Shown here piece after piece: positions 1 to 10,401 of a DNA stretch of 64,000 bases. Source of the stretch: Gigantopelta aegis (Eukaryota > Mollusca > Gastropoda > Neomphalida > Peltospiridae); contig NC_054704.1 of NCBI RefSeq assembly GCF_016097555.1, forward strand, positions 28,252,207 through 28,316,206. The letters run 5' to 3'. Both the position numbers and the translations under genes were made by a program. Every line of letters starts with the position of its first letter. The stretch's first letter is position 1. Below the pieces are notes generated by a model that was given only the letters and a program-made list of their open reading frames with translations, ran no database searches and was not told the DNA's origin.

Positions 1-990
1 GCAATTCAGATTCCTAACAGCTAGTTATAAAAAAAATCCACTGTTAAAATCTCAACCTCTCCATCACTGCTATTATCAAGTAACATCTTCTGAATAGGAA
101 ATAAGAGTACTTGAGCCAAGTGTCTCAATGAGAAGGATTGTGTTCCAATAGGCTTGTCACTAGCAGCATAATAAATGAGATATGCTATGGGGACTCGCCA
201 GTAACAAGGACTGTAGGGATGATAACAGGATACATGTTGCCACGGGGAGTCTCTGTATCACACTGCAGTCTGATGCAGGAACATGCTGCCGATCTCTTCC
301 CCTGCTAATCCCAAAGATAAGTCTCCCGCGGTGCACCCATGCCTGGAGAGGCACAGACCTGACATCAGCTTCCTGTGCATGCATTTTAATGAGGATTTAT
401 CTCTTAATGAAACACCAGGTTTCCACATAAATTACAAAGTGCACTCCAGTTTGTCAGTAATCAAGTTTTGGTTTTCTTGCTTTAAGAAAGTAATTCTAGG
501 ACAATTATGTACAATTATTTGATTCTTTAAAATGATATTCTATTTATGGATATAGAGTTAAATATGTGTGATAACTTTTATTCACCCCTCACCTCCAAAT
601 AAAATATACAATTAATGCTTTGAGGTTTTTTGTTGTGTGGGTAGGGGTTGTTTGTTTTTTGGGGGGGTTAATAACTTTTTACTGTTGGGTCTTTTATAGT
701 GATAATGCACACCCAGTTAGATGACAGCTCGGACTGAAGGCAATTGCAATTAATATAATAAAGGTTGATTTAAAAAATATATATCTAAATTATTTTTTCT
801 TTATGTTTTATCTGCTTTATTAAATGTATTCACATTTTTAAATGCACTTTTGATTAATCTGCTTTTTAAAAATATATATTACTGGTAGTGTTTATTACTT
901 TTTTTAAGCTGTACCAAAAAGAATAAACATTGGAAATATCCATTTAGATAATATATAAAGGATTCGTCACAAGTATTTTTGAATATGGAA

Positions 991-1072
991 AATATCAACT
1001 GAGTCTATGTTAATCCGTATTTGTCGAGGCTCTGCTGAGACAAATACTGATCAACTAGACGAGGTTGATATT
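991..1072. repeat. Foldback stem-loop 1
   Basis: A perfect 9-bp stem (GTATTTGTC at 1017-1025, GACAAATAC at 1039-1047) encloses the 13-nt loop GAGGCTCTGCTGA. An outer inverted pair, AATATCAAC (991-999) and GTTGATATT (1064-1072), extends the foldback. The loop is nearly the same as that of the larger foldback at 1391-1492. It may be part of a palindromic mobile element. No function is known to me. Confidence 0.55.
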
Positions 1073-1187
1073 TTAAATATTAAAAAACACAAGTAGCAAA
1101 TTCTATTCATCCTATAACACTTCTAAAATAAAATTTTAATTAAATTTTTAGTAAATCACAGTACTAAAGTCGCAGCCATCGGTAATA

Positions 1188-1670
1188 TGACGTCATCACG
1201 ATTAGCACAAATTAGTTTGACGTCATGCATTTTAAACAAATCTTTGAAAATGTTACGCTCATATACTCAGGTCTTGTTGGCTTGTAAGCAAATGACCCAT
1301 CCACAGCAATACATTACCTGGAGACCTTGCAAATTTGCATACCATTATTAACCGGGTTAATAAATAGAGGTTATTACCAGAGTGTTTTTCGGTATCATCA
1401 ATATCATATATTAGGAATAAAAATTGTATTATGCGAGCCTCTGGTGAGCATAATACATTATTTTTATTCCTAATATATGATATTGACTATACCAAAATAC
1501 ACGAAGGTAATAATCTCTTTATCATATAAGCTCAAGCTTAATACGTGTTTTTGTAAACTGTACACGCAACTTTAATTCCAGTCCGCTATTACTAGATATT
1601 CAAATGACGTAAGAATCTGTGGCGCAGTGTATTTTTTTATGGAAATGACGTCAAACTCGAACGACGTCAT
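1188..1670. promoter_or_regulatory. Cluster of CRE/ATF-like TGACGTCA palindromes
   Basis: Full TGACGTCA palindromes lie at 1188-1195, 1218-1225 and 1646-1653. A GACGTCAT lies at 1663-1670 and a TGACGTAA at about 1605. This octamer is the canonical CREB/ATF site. Four to five copies in under 500 bp is striking, but they may belong to a repeated element rather than an enhancer. Their position inside the putative peroxidasin intron 1 fits either reading. Confidence 0.3.
1391..1492. repeat. Foldback stem-loop 2, about 45-bp arms
   Basis: The arms 1391-1434 and 1448-1492 are near-perfect inverted repeats around the 13-nt loop GAGCCTCTGGTGA. The innermost 10 bp (TGTATTATGC / GCATAATACA) pair perfectly. 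The loop differs from that of stem-loop 1 at only two positions, and the two changes are complementary to each other. Confidence 0.65.
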
Positions 1671-2364
1671 TTTGGATGTCCTTACATCAAAATAAAGTTA
1701 TGCCTACGTTTTTTTTTTGAACGCTGGACAGCTTTCAGTGTCAAATTGCCATTGAAATGTTTTAATTTGATGACTATGAATGCATACATCAATCATGGAG
1801 TGTCACCCAAGTATGTTTGCTTAAATGTCAATAAACCTAGTACCGAGACCTCGACTAATTTACATCTAATTTGCAAAGTTATCAAATTCTTAAAGTATGT
1901 GATCTGAAAAATATCACATACTTTGATTGCACTGAAAATGTAAGATATTATATGATAAAGTAAATTATCATGTGGGTTTATGACATGGATATCATGGGTA
2001 AGTTATAGGATAAAATTATATATCTGTTATTTTAATTAGTCTGGAGGGACGTAGAAAGTGTGGTTAAGAAAAATATTGACTTAATGTGCCCCATGCACTA
2101 TTATTTTAATATGGACAAAATAATTAAAAACTGTAAGAGTTATTTTAATTATCAATAAATAAAATATTCTGATTCAAGTGACCGCACTTTGTAGCTTCCT
2201 TTTCAATTATTATGTTTATAACATTTTAAATTGTTAATAACAAACCTCATAAAATGAGATCTAAGGAGAAAGAAAAAACTTTAAAAACTGCTGACTCAAT
2301 AATAAACAGACAGCATACATATTATAACCTAACTAACAAAGGGTTAATATAACTGTCAACTCAC

Positions 2365-2543
2365 AGTATCGTGGTGTCTGGCGGAACTCGGGGAACGTGC
2401 TCCAGGTGAAGAAACATACACCTGACGGTCGTACGGAAACACAGACATCGGTGAGGACAGGTACTGCCCTGTGACAGAACCCCGCTTACCAGCACGGTAA
2501 ACACGGCCAGTCCGCACAGCACAGTCATAGCGGTATACCTCAT
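2365..2543 (-). CDS. PXDN: Peroxidasin-like protein, first coding exon (partial gene)
   Basis: The exon starts at ATG (2543, reading left) and encodes about 59 residues plus two bases of a split codon. A GTGAGT donor follows at 2364-2359, so the in-frame TGA just after it is intronic. Residues 1-25 form a signal peptide: a basic start, a hydrophobic stretch [13 protein letters not shown], and a small-residue cleavage region. Then comes a cysteine-rich LRR N-cap with spacing CPHRCLCF...VRC, followed by a [11 protein letters not shown] segment. This [14 protein letters not shown] pattern is typical of the peroxidasin N-terminus, a secreted heme peroxidase with LRR and Ig domains that forms sulfilimine cross-links in collagen IV. 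The LRR, Ig and peroxidase exons lie beyond the left edge. The assignment rests on the LRR N-cap alone, so another LRR protein is possible but less likely. Confidence 0.78.
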
Positions 2544-3120
2544 TGCTACTTCGCGCTACGTGCATATGCGTGCACCACACTCCACGCGAGTTTATTGTTT
2601 TGGTAGGTGATGATCACCGCTGAGGTTAACCTCGGTGTAGATTACGCCGCTCGTTCAAATAGTTCCTTAAGTTTTTACACCTGTCATTGGTTACGCGGTT
2701 TTAGACACCACTACGATTTTAGCTACAGATAAATGGTTTACGTCTGTTGAACTATAAAGGAGATGAAGCGCTATTGGTTAAAAGTGTTAAAACGGTATGA
2801 CGGTAGAAGTTTTTGAAAAAAGATGCGGATGAATATTTATATCCCCAAAGTTGACCCGCACGAGGGATTTTCCCTGTTTTATTGAGACAGTGATTCCGTG
2901 ACATGTCAAATAGCGACAAGCCGCGGGTTGTTCTATAACTCATCGTCGGTGTACAACACAATTGATATTTCATTTCGGGGTGGAAATCACAGTCATCAAA
3001 ACACGTCCATTCATTGTTAGATTTAATCAAATTATCCAGTTCGATAATTACATTAAGTGATTTAATCAAGGTGGTGTTTATCCAAAAATAACTAGTCGCA
3101 GGGCAGTCAACTTGTAGCCT
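2544..3120. other. Region 5' of the peroxidasin-like exon; possible promoter or 5' UTR
   Basis: This segment is less AT-rich than its surroundings. It contains the palindrome GAGGTTAACCTC near 2622. No clear TATA box was found in the leftward direction. A 105-codon open frame (2752-3069, minus) has no recognisable domain and is treated as non-coding. The 5' UTR and promoter of the peroxidasin-like gene should lie here. Confidence 0.3.
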
Positions 3121-3122
3121 AA

Positions 3123-3440
3123 AAGTTAAGTTTGGTTTGTTTTATAAATAAAACAACACTACTAAAACACATTGATTAATTAACCGTCGGCTGTTGGATG
3201 TCAAATATAAGGTAATTATGCCACAATTTTCGGAGGAAACCCGCTACAATGTTCCCTTAGCATCGAGTGTTTTTTTTTTTTTATCTGCACTTTACCACAG
3301 ATAGGACAGCACATACCTTGTGTTTTTATATACCAGTCGTGGTGCACTTGTTGGGTTGGGGGGAAACAGTTGGGGAATGGATCCACCATGGAGGGGTTCG
3401 ATTCTCCGACCCAAACACTTGGAGGCGAGCGATAAAAGAA
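3123..3440 (-). mobile_element. tRNA-derived SINE, family S1 (degenerate)
   Basis: The copy reads from its tail (TTTGTTTTATAAATAAAACA...ACACATTGATT) toward the body (GCACTT...CCAGTCGTGGTGCAC), so it lies on the minus strand. The same body recurs more than fifteen times in the window. A poly-T tract interrupts it near 3270. Confidence 0.65.
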
Positions 3441-3481
3441 TCATGTCACGATACTGGGTGGGGTTTTTTGTGTTCAGGGGC

Positions 3482-3790
3482 GAGATTTAGCTCAGTCGGT
3501 TGAGTGCTCGCTTGGGGTGCTTGCCTCGCAGGATCGAACCACCTCGGTGAATCCATTCGGCTGATTGGGTTTTTCCCCCCGTTCCAACCAGTGCACCACA
3601 ACTGGATAAAGACCGTGGTATGTTCTTTCCTGTCTATGTGGAAGTGCACATAAAAGATCCCTTGCTGCATTAGGAAACATTAAGCGGATATCCTCTGATG
3701 ACTACAAGTCATAATTACTAAATGTTTGACATTCAATAGCCGATGATTAATTAATCAATGTGCTCTAGTGGCGACGTTAAACAAAATAAA
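3482..3790 (+). mobile_element. tRNA-derived SINE, family S1
   Basis: The head has tRNA-like internal promoter boxes: an A box TAGCTCAGTCGGTTGAG at about 3488 and a B box GGATCGAACC near 3531. The conserved S1 body and a tail ending CTAGTGGCGACGTTAAACAAAATAAAC follow. It is divergent from other copies in its head but shares the body and tail. Confidence 0.75.
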
Positions 3791-3807
3791 CAAACTGTTC
3801 TGTGTTC

Positions 3808-4062
3808 TCTAAAGTTAAAGTTTGTTTTGTTTAGCAACACCACTAGAGCACATATATTGTTTATTAATCATCGGTTATTGGATGTCAAACATATGGTAAT
3901 TTTGACAATCATAGAGAGGAAATCCGCTCAGTTTTTAACGTGTAACAAGGGGTCTTTTATATGCACCATCCCACAGATAGGATAGCACATACAACGGCCT
4001 TTGATATACCAGCCGTGATGCACTGGCTGGAACGAGAAATAGCACAATGGGCCCATCGAAGT
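3808..4062 (-). mobile_element. tRNA-derived SINE, family S1 (head truncated)
   Basis: It starts with the inverted tail (GTTTGTTTTGTTTAGCAACACC) and runs through the body to GAACGAGAAATAGCACAATGGG; the tRNA-like head is missing. It lies tail to tail with the copy at 3482-3790, so the two could fold on each other in a transcript. Confidence 0.75.
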
Positions 4063-4090
4063 TTTAAAGTTAAAAATATGTTCTTTTTTT

Positions 4091-4296
4091 AAAGGCTCAT
4101 ATAGCCTGGATGCGGCGCGTGCGTGTGTGGTCCGACAAATAAATAAATAAATCGAAAGACATTAGTTTTAACGAGAGCGTCCAGCCGCAATAAAATCATC
4201 ATATATGGTGTATATGCCCAAAACGCAAGCCGCGAACGCATCAGAAGCAACAGTCGGACCGCACGCACGCGTCGCTTCCAGTCTATTTGAGCCTTT
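4091..4296. mobile_element. Foldback MITE, about 206 bp
   Basis: The ends form inverted repeats about 45 bp long: AAAGGCTCATATAGCCTGGA at the left, and the reverse complement of GTCTATTTGAGCCTTT at the right. The inner halves match as CGTGCGTG...GTCCGAC. There is no internal coding capacity, so it is a non-autonomous DNA element. Superfamily is not assignable because no clear target duplication is visible. Confidence 0.65.
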
Positions 4297-5880
4297 ACTT
4301 GGATCTCCTCAGAAAAAATTCTTCATCAACACCTGAGAATTATTTCAAAACGCAAAATCGGACGGTTTTTAACTCACTTCTACCCAGTCATAGGCGTCGG
4401 AAACGGGGCAGGGGAGACGGGCAAGTGACACTGCCCCCAACTGCAAATAACACATTGACCCTCCCCTCCCCCCTCCCCCTTCCATTTCTTGTCGGAACGG
4501 TAATTATTGTATTACAGACGACTCTAGTTGCTGGCACCTTCAGACGCTTATTAACGTTTTGAAAAAAGTATTTTCAAAACAATACAAATATCACGCATTT
4601 GAAAACAATTATTATACCTCAAGCGTTAAGCTCTATACTTAGGTCTGTATATGAACATATACAATATAACAAAGACAACCTGTCCACAAAGGCCAACAAG
4701 GATGGACAGACATTTTTAAAGAACAATTTATTCACCCAATTTCACATGAGTTCGCGTGGCCACATTTATGGCATTCAACGCATTTCATGTTTCAATGAAC
4801 TAATACATTTTATGGCTATTATTTTGTTTTCAAGGTGTAGAACTGCAAAAACAAAAAATTAATTACGGAGGAGCGGGGGTGGGTGTCATTCCCACACAGA
4901 CGCTCACACCCAGTGCCACGCGCCATATTAATTATCGATAATTAGTGCACGGTGTTGCAGTATCAAGTACGGAAGCTGTTTATGTATCATTCATCCGGAG
5001 ACAGAGTCAAGCTATTTGCGAATTTCCTTTCACAAACGTTCGAACGTGACTTCTGTTTCTAAAGTCAATCGAAGTGGTAAAGTTCAAACGTGATTCTGAT
5101 GCAACAACTGCCGAGTCGTGAATCATAGCACCGTCCATTAACGCTTCCACGATCGTTTGTAGCGGTTCATCACCGGATGGCGTTTCAAGCTTGAACTGGA
5201 GAAAAATGCGATTATGGAGGCTGTTTTTCGGTCTATGAAATGTGTTTCAGAATAGATAAAGCTCCAGTGGGGCTCCACAGGTGCTACATAAATAACAAAT
5301 AATAATAATAATTAAAAGCTATAGCTGACTCAAATTTAGTAGCATCCAGCCGCAAATATCAAATAAGAACCAGCCTTTCGCAAAATTGAACACCAGCGTA
5401 GCTAATAGCAAGGGTTATTCCAGAAAACACCATGAGCACCGATTATGTCATGTTTTACGTACACATTCTAAACAAGCTGTTGTAGCGCACGCCTGTCGTG
5501 GGCACAAGAGCCGGCCTTGGCCGGCTCCTCCGTCCATGACAGGAAAGGTGAGGGGAGGGGAGAGTAGGGACCGCCTGCACTGGCAGGTGCAAGGGAGCAC
5601 CAGCAGCCCGATCAAATCGGGTGGGGGTGTTGGTGGTGCTATGAAATTTGAATGGAGCAGTTAAATGCCAAAGAGAAAAGGGTGCGCAATTTTGATTGAG
5701 GGAATTTGGCGCAATTTTGAACGGTCGATCGAAAGGTAAATGGCCAAGCTAATATAGGTTTTGATATTAGTGAATCGAGAGTAGCTCGTTAATTTTAGAC
5801 CTCTACGATGCTGTGGTGTCTCCATAGGTTGCCCATAGGGCCCTTATAAAGGGCCTGACCGCTTCTGGTCGAGGCATCAC
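4297..5880. other. Non-coding stretch without recognised gene
   Basis: Open frames at 4287-4562, 4599-4862 and 5386-5664 show no family motif and no plausible splice context. The only recognised item is an interspersed repeat fragment at about 5440-5550. Confidence 0.5.
5440..5550 (+). repeat. Interspersed repeat fragment shared with 61065-61130
   Basis: The motif AAGCTGTTGTAGCGCACGCC (about 5474) and the preceding CGTACACATTC match the segment near 61090 (GCACATTCAGAGCAAGCTGTTGTAGCG). Family is not identified. Confidence 0.5.
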
Positions 5881-5964
5881 CAAGAACCAAGTTATTACCA
5901 GCAGCAAGTATTGGGGGTTTGGGTGGGGGAGGCCGATATTCTTTTGTTCAGCTTCCCCCGGGTG

Positions 5965-6050
5965 CACCGATTAGCAGCAACGGATCTTTTATATGCAGCA
6001 TCCTGCATACAGGATAGTGCATACCATGGCCTTTGGTACACCAGTTATAC
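5965..6050 (-). mobile_element. SINE S1 fragment
   Basis: The segment GATTAGCAGCAACGGATCTTTTATATGC followed by CAGGATAGTGCATACCATGGCC is the central S1 body on the minus strand. Both ends are missing. Confidence 0.6.
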
Positions 6051-6399
6051 TCGCATATAATATATAGAATAACGCTAGAGGACACTCGAGCTAGATTGGG
6101 CCGAGCCCTCTTATTTTTGGTCACGTTTTGTTTGATTATTATTATTATTATTGTCGTTCTGTTTTGTTTTGTTTGTTTTCTGGGAGGGGGGGGGGGGGCG
6201 AGGTAGGTGAAGATTCCTATTTATAAACGTCACCGAACAAAATTAAATACAACATGTTTAATACCCTTTCCCTAAAATCCCCGTCTAGATCATGATATAT
6301 GCGTTGGTAGCGGAGAAGGGTAGCAGCTCTGAAGATAATGCATTGTCTTCTTTCATTTCATTTCATTTCATTTCAACTTAGTTTCGTGCTTATATCCAA

Positions 6400-6746
6400 T
6401 TAAGGTTCAAGCACGCTCTCCTGGGCACACACCTCAGCTACATGGACTGTCTGTCCAGGGCCCCGTTCCACGAAACGAACTTAGCCCTAAGATTACCGTA
6501 AGCGTATAGCTACCTTATGCACTTAAGTTGATCTTAGAGCTAAGATCGCTTCGTGGAACGGGGCCCAGCACAGTGGGTTAGTTGTTAGTTGGTTAGTGGT
6601 TAGTGAGAGAGAAGTGGGTGTAGTGGCCTTACACCTACCCATTGAGCCCTTAAGAACTCGTTCTGTGTTGGAGCCGGTACCGGGCTGCGAACCCTGTACC
6701 TACCAGCCTGTAGTCCGATGGCTTAACCAGTGCGCCACCGAGGCCG
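6400..6746 (-). mobile_element. tRNA-derived SINE, family S2b, carrying a nested MITE
   Basis: On the minus strand it begins ACCGGCCTCGGTGGCGCACTGG with a B-box-like GGGTTCGCAGCCC and ends in a tail (AAGCACGAAAC...(GAAAT)n). It is homologous to 28065-28346. The copy is interrupted at 6458-6566 by a MITE; the 28-kb copy has the empty site. Confidence 0.75.
6458..6566. mobile_element. 109-bp foldback MITE nested in a SINE
   Basis: Perfect inverted ends GGGCCCCGTTCCACGAA / TTCGTGGAACGGGGCCC enclose further self-complementary sequence (CTTAGCCCTAAGAT, ATCTTAGAGCTAAGAT). Comparison with the uninterrupted SINE at 28160 (CTGTCCAGGACAGTGGG) shows the insertion point; a CAG on both sides is the likely 3-bp target duplication. 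Confidence 0.8.
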
Positions 6747-6779
6747 GTTTGTCTCCTCCAGTTGTAAAAACAAAATATA

Positions 6780-6905
6780 TAGCCAACCACCCCCACCCCC
6801 ACCCCACCCCCACCCCACCCCCACCCCTACACCCACCCCTATTCCCACCCCTACCCCTACCCCTACCCCTACCCCTACCCCTACCCCTACCCTGTACCCC
6901 CACCC
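6780..6905. repeat. C-rich simple repeat, (CCCCTA)n with CCCCAC variants
   Basis: About ten CCCCTA units follow imperfect CCCCAC units. It is a G4-capable, telomere-variant-like hexamer in an interstitial position. The high-Pro and high-Gly open frames here are repeat artefacts. Confidence 0.85.
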
Positions 6906-7319
6906 AGTCACTGTCATCTTCCGACGCCTATGCAGATCCGCGCCTGTCACATGTCGGTAATTTTAGAACTTGTTGGAAAGTGTTTGTGAATAGCAATGTT
7001 TTACTTTCACCGTGTAATCAGCAACTTTGAGCAAACAGAACACAGCGGCAAAACCCGTGGGGAAAACCCAAGCAGTTCTAATTTTGCTTTTCAACATTTC
7101 CATTATTTTCAGTATTGTAGATGATGTTGACAACTGGTTTAACGTGTTCATATACCACAGAGGTTTCGAACACGTCAGTATTGTAGAAAGTGTGTATATA
7201 TAGCATTTCTATTTGAGTGGTTGCTTTGCAAAACGAGGTAGGTTTAAAAATGATTTGCTAAACTTATTTGTAAAATTGAGCTACATGTATAATTATGAAC
7301 ATTAAAATTTTTCAGCGTA

Positions 7320-7475
7320 TGAAAATCCAGGCGCGCGTGGGGAAATTTTAGCTGGGGTGGTCTAGACTGTAGCGAGCGAAGTTTATAGGGGGTTGGGGGT
7401 GGGGGTGTCGAGTCAGGTTCCTCGGGAAATATATATTGGAGAAAAAAAAGAGGAAATTTTGCTTGAGTGAGGGAT

Positions 7476-7511
<36 letters not shown>

Positions 7512-8000
7512 ACTCCCCTGCATACACCACAAATAGGTCTACACACGTGTGTGTGTGTGTGTGTGTGTATAAACATAAGCGCGCATACTCGTACACCTAA
7601 CACAAACATTTACACATAGACACACACACACGCACGCACGCACACGCACACACGCACACACACACACACACAAAACCCTGCCCTTCAAAACATCCCCAAA
7701 GAGTAGTGCAATTGCAGTTTGACTATTTATTTAAAAACAATTAATGATAACATCTGTATATATATAGGGTGACTAATTAAAAAAACCCAACCAACCAACC
7801 AACCAACCAACCAACCAAAACAACACCAACTAACAGCCGTAATGGTGTTTTATTATTTGATTTTCAACATAAACTAGTTTTGTGCAAACTTGCAATGTTT
7901 TGTGAAGCATGTTTGGGGTTTTTAGCTGTATAATTAAAAATCCCAGAGGTGTTGTTTTTTTTGTTTTTTTTAATTATTATTATTATTATTATTATTATTA
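7320..8000. repeat. Simple repeat cluster: (CA)n, (GT)n, (CCAA)n, (TTA)n
   Basis: (CA)n lies at 7478-7510 and 7618-7672, (GT)n at 7546-7568, (CCAA)n at about 7788-7818 and (TTA)n at 7976-8000. The flanking sequence 7320-7440 resembles interspersed repeats elsewhere in the window (GTCTAGACTGTAGCGAGCGAAG). There is no gene here. Confidence 0.75.
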
Positions 8001-8092
8001 ATCACTTGATCTAATATTAAAATATATAGTATAAACAGCAAAAACAAATGTTGCGCAGCAGTACATAAAATTTATTTAAATATAAATTAATA

Positions 8093-8474
8093 AAGTAAAG
8101 TTTGTTTTATTTAACGACGCCACTAGAACACATTGATTTTTTTTCTTATCATCGGCTATTTGGACGTCAAACATATGGTCATTCTGACACTGTCTTTTTT
8201 TAAGAGGAAACCCGCTTTTACGACAGGCAGCAAGGTATATTTTATTTGCGCTTCCAACAGGCAGGATAGCACAAACCATGGCCTGTGTTGAACCAGATAT
8301 GGATCACTGGTCGGTGCAAGTGGTTTACACCTACCCATTGAGCCTTGCGGAGCACTCACTCAGGATTTGGAGTCGGTATCTGGATTAAAATTCCCATGCC
8401 TCGACTGAAATCCGAACCCAGTACTTACCAACCTGTAGACCGATGGCCTAACCACGACGCCACCGAGCCCGGTA
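8093..8474 (-). mobile_element. tRNA-derived SINE, family S2
   Basis: It is full length on the minus strand. The right end is the inverted tRNA-like head (CCTAACCACGACGCCACCGAG) and the left end is the tail TTTGTTTTATTTAACGACGCC. The body ATCGGCTATTTGGACGTCAAA matches S1, so the two SINE families share a 3' half. Confidence 0.8.
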
Positions 8475-8589
8475 TATAAATTAATAAAATCTGGAGAATA
8501 TAGTTTTCACTTATTATATCATATTAAATGTATGTTATTCCACAATTACATTCAACTATACACGCATAAATAATCAAATCAATAGTTTA

Positions 8590-9260
8590 CGGGAGGGCTG
8601 GGTTTTTTTTTTTTTCTTTGTTTGTTTTTCTTTGTTTTTTTATATATTTTTTTTAAATTATTATTATTATTAATGTTTTGGTTTTGTGTGTGTGTTTTTT
8701 GGGTGTTTTTTTTTTTTGTTTTTTTTTTTGGGGGGGGGGGGAGTGTTGGGGTTCTTATAGATAAGTAATGTAATTTTTAAGTATCATACATACGGTAACA
8801 TACCTTATATTATACTACCGGGTATACTACACAACATAATGGACCTACATAATGAACATTTGTTAAACAAAATACATACCAACCCGCTCAGGTCCATAAA
8901 TACCATAGCCTCCTTTTCTCCGCCTGCAGTCCGTAATAATACGTAATTCATGTATGAAACAAAGGACATAAATTATGTGCGACTGTTACTACAATGACTT
9001 GATGTTACTTTCATGTCGATGTATAGGCCGTTACAGGCACGGCAGAAGCAAGTGGGCATTGGTGTGTGTGTGGGGGGGGGGGGGGGGGGGGGGGGTCTGA
9101 CAGATCGAGGACGCAAAGCGAAGTTTCTAGGGAGTTCAAGGGGTATGCTCGCCCGTAAAATCTTGAAAAAAACTACATGTCCTGAAATGTAATTTCCTGT
9201 ATTCTACAAGTAAAATTCATCTCTGCCCCCAGTCCCCCCCCCCCCCCCCCCCCGCTCCGC
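8590..9260. repeat. Low-complexity T/G-rich tract and interspersed repeat with poly-G and poly-C
   Basis: T-rich and G-rich tracts fill 8600-8745. At 9069-9097 is a G run of about 27 and at 9232-9253 a C run. Between them the sequence (GATCGAGGACGCAAAGCGAAG...CTACAAGTAAAATTCATCTC) recurs at 26860-26990, showing a dispersed repeat of unknown class. Confidence 0.6.
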
Positions 9261-9357
9261 CGTGCCAGAATTAACCCTCTAAGGGGAGGGAATATCATGG
9301 TGTGCGTTACGTAACGTTTTCAAAATAATTGGTTACTTTTTATTCATAAACTAGTAC

Positions 9358-9992
9358 TATACTTTGATCATTGATGTTGAATGTTTGGGTGCGCGCTATC
9401 CCATGATTACTAATGTTAAATACATGGATATTGGAGACACGCCATTCTTTGATCATTGATGTTGAATGTTTGGGTGCGCGCTATCCTATGATTACAGATG
9501 TTAAATACAGGTGTTTTGGGGATGCGCACAATCATGTGATTATTGATATTGAATATTTGGGGTGCACACCATCCTTTGACTGTTTATGTTGAATATTTTG
9601 TGTGCGAACCATATTAATGTTGAATGTCTTGGTGCGCACTATATATTAAATTTTTTTGGGTGTACACCATCTTTTGGTTATTGGTATTCAATGTTTTTAC
9701 GGTGTGCAATGTTGACTGATATTTGATAATGAATACTTTTGGGTGCACACTGTACGTTGATTCCTTTTGCCGAATGACGCCACCAAAACGTTTTCTTGTC
9801 TCTGAAACACAAAAATAATAAACTATTTTCATCAGTAATTTGAACGACAATAAACCGAGGTGTATTTTTATTGAAATATATATTGTTTATATCAAAACGT
9901 TGTTTTTATCTCTGAAACACAAAACATTTAAATAGTTTAAACAGTAACTGAACGACAATAAACCGAGGTGTGTTTTATTAAAATATTGTTCA
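9358..9992. repeat. Degenerate tandem repeats upstream of OAS gene A
   Basis: From 9366 the motif TTTGATCATTGATGTTGAATG followed by TTTGGGTGCGCGC recurs about every 85 bp with growing divergence to about 9740. A separate duplication of about 110 bp (CTCTGAAACACAAAA...CGACAATAAACCGAGGTGT) occupies about 9787-9893 and 9897-9992. No leader exon for gene A could be recognised in this region. Confidence 0.6.
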
Positions 9993-10027
9993 AAATGTTT
10001 TTGTTTTATTTTATGTTATGTTATTTT

Positions 10028-10032
10028 ATTTT

Positions 10033-10077
<45 letters not shown>
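10028..10077. repeat. Poly-T tract 90 bp before gene A start
   Basis: An almost pure T run of about 50 nt. It may be the inverted poly-A tail of a retroposed sequence. It lies 70 bp before the probable acceptor of gene A exon 1 and keeps the frame open upstream, so it gives a spurious poly-Phe extension. Confidence 0.8.
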
Positions 10078-10167
10078 CCAATTCACTTACTGAATCATTA
10101 TATCGCAGGCGAAACATTTAATTTCGTAGAATTCTTGTTTTATTCCAGGTGTTCATTGTCATACACT

Positions 10168-10401
10168 ATGTATTCGAACCCTTCGACAGTGTATGCTCCT
10201 ATCGAGGATTCTCCCGTGACATTTACATGCGATTTCCCCAATGTCTTCAAAGGAATGGAAGAATATGAATCGATGGCCGATTTCATCGAGAGAGTGGTTC
10301 GGCCCGATGACGAGTACAACCGACGGTGTGAGGATCTGGTGAACAGGCTGAAGAAGTTCCTAGAAAACAACACTGGACTCGGTGTGAAAAGGGTGTTTGT
10401 C
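10168..10401 (+). CDS. OAS: OAS gene A exon 1: N-terminal helix region of the OAS core
   Basis: It encodes residues 1-78, with the block DFIERVVRP...[15 protein letters not shown], nearly identical to the end of exon 1 in genes B and C. The exon ends on a codon boundary before GTAAGT at 10402. The first residues, MYSN, match the start of zinc finger 1 in gene B, suggesting an internal deletion removed the fingers. Confidence 0.85.

Larger units (their letters stand above)
1..2364. other. AT-rich non-coding stretch, probably intron 1 of the peroxidasin-like gene
   Basis: No coding exon is recognisable on either strand. The short open frames have no family motif. Because the peroxidasin-like exon at 2365-2543 reads leftward and ends in a GTGAGT donor, this stretch is most simply its first intron, running off the left edge. 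It holds two foldback structures (991-1072 and 1391-1492), several TGACGTCA palindromes, and otherwise AT-rich sequence. Confidence 0.55.

Noticed and set aside
2356..2580. Alternative 74-aa frame overlapping the peroxidasin exon on the same strand
   Set aside because: Out-of-frame shadow without signal peptide or LRR cap.
6596..7030. 144-aa Pro-rich frame
   Set aside because: It starts inside an inverted SINE and runs through (CCCCTA)n; repeat artefact.
10018..10167. In-frame N-terminal extension of gene A through poly-Phe
   Set aside because: It is a poly-T tract with a probable splice acceptor just after it; the start at 10168 or a spliced upstream exon is more plausible.
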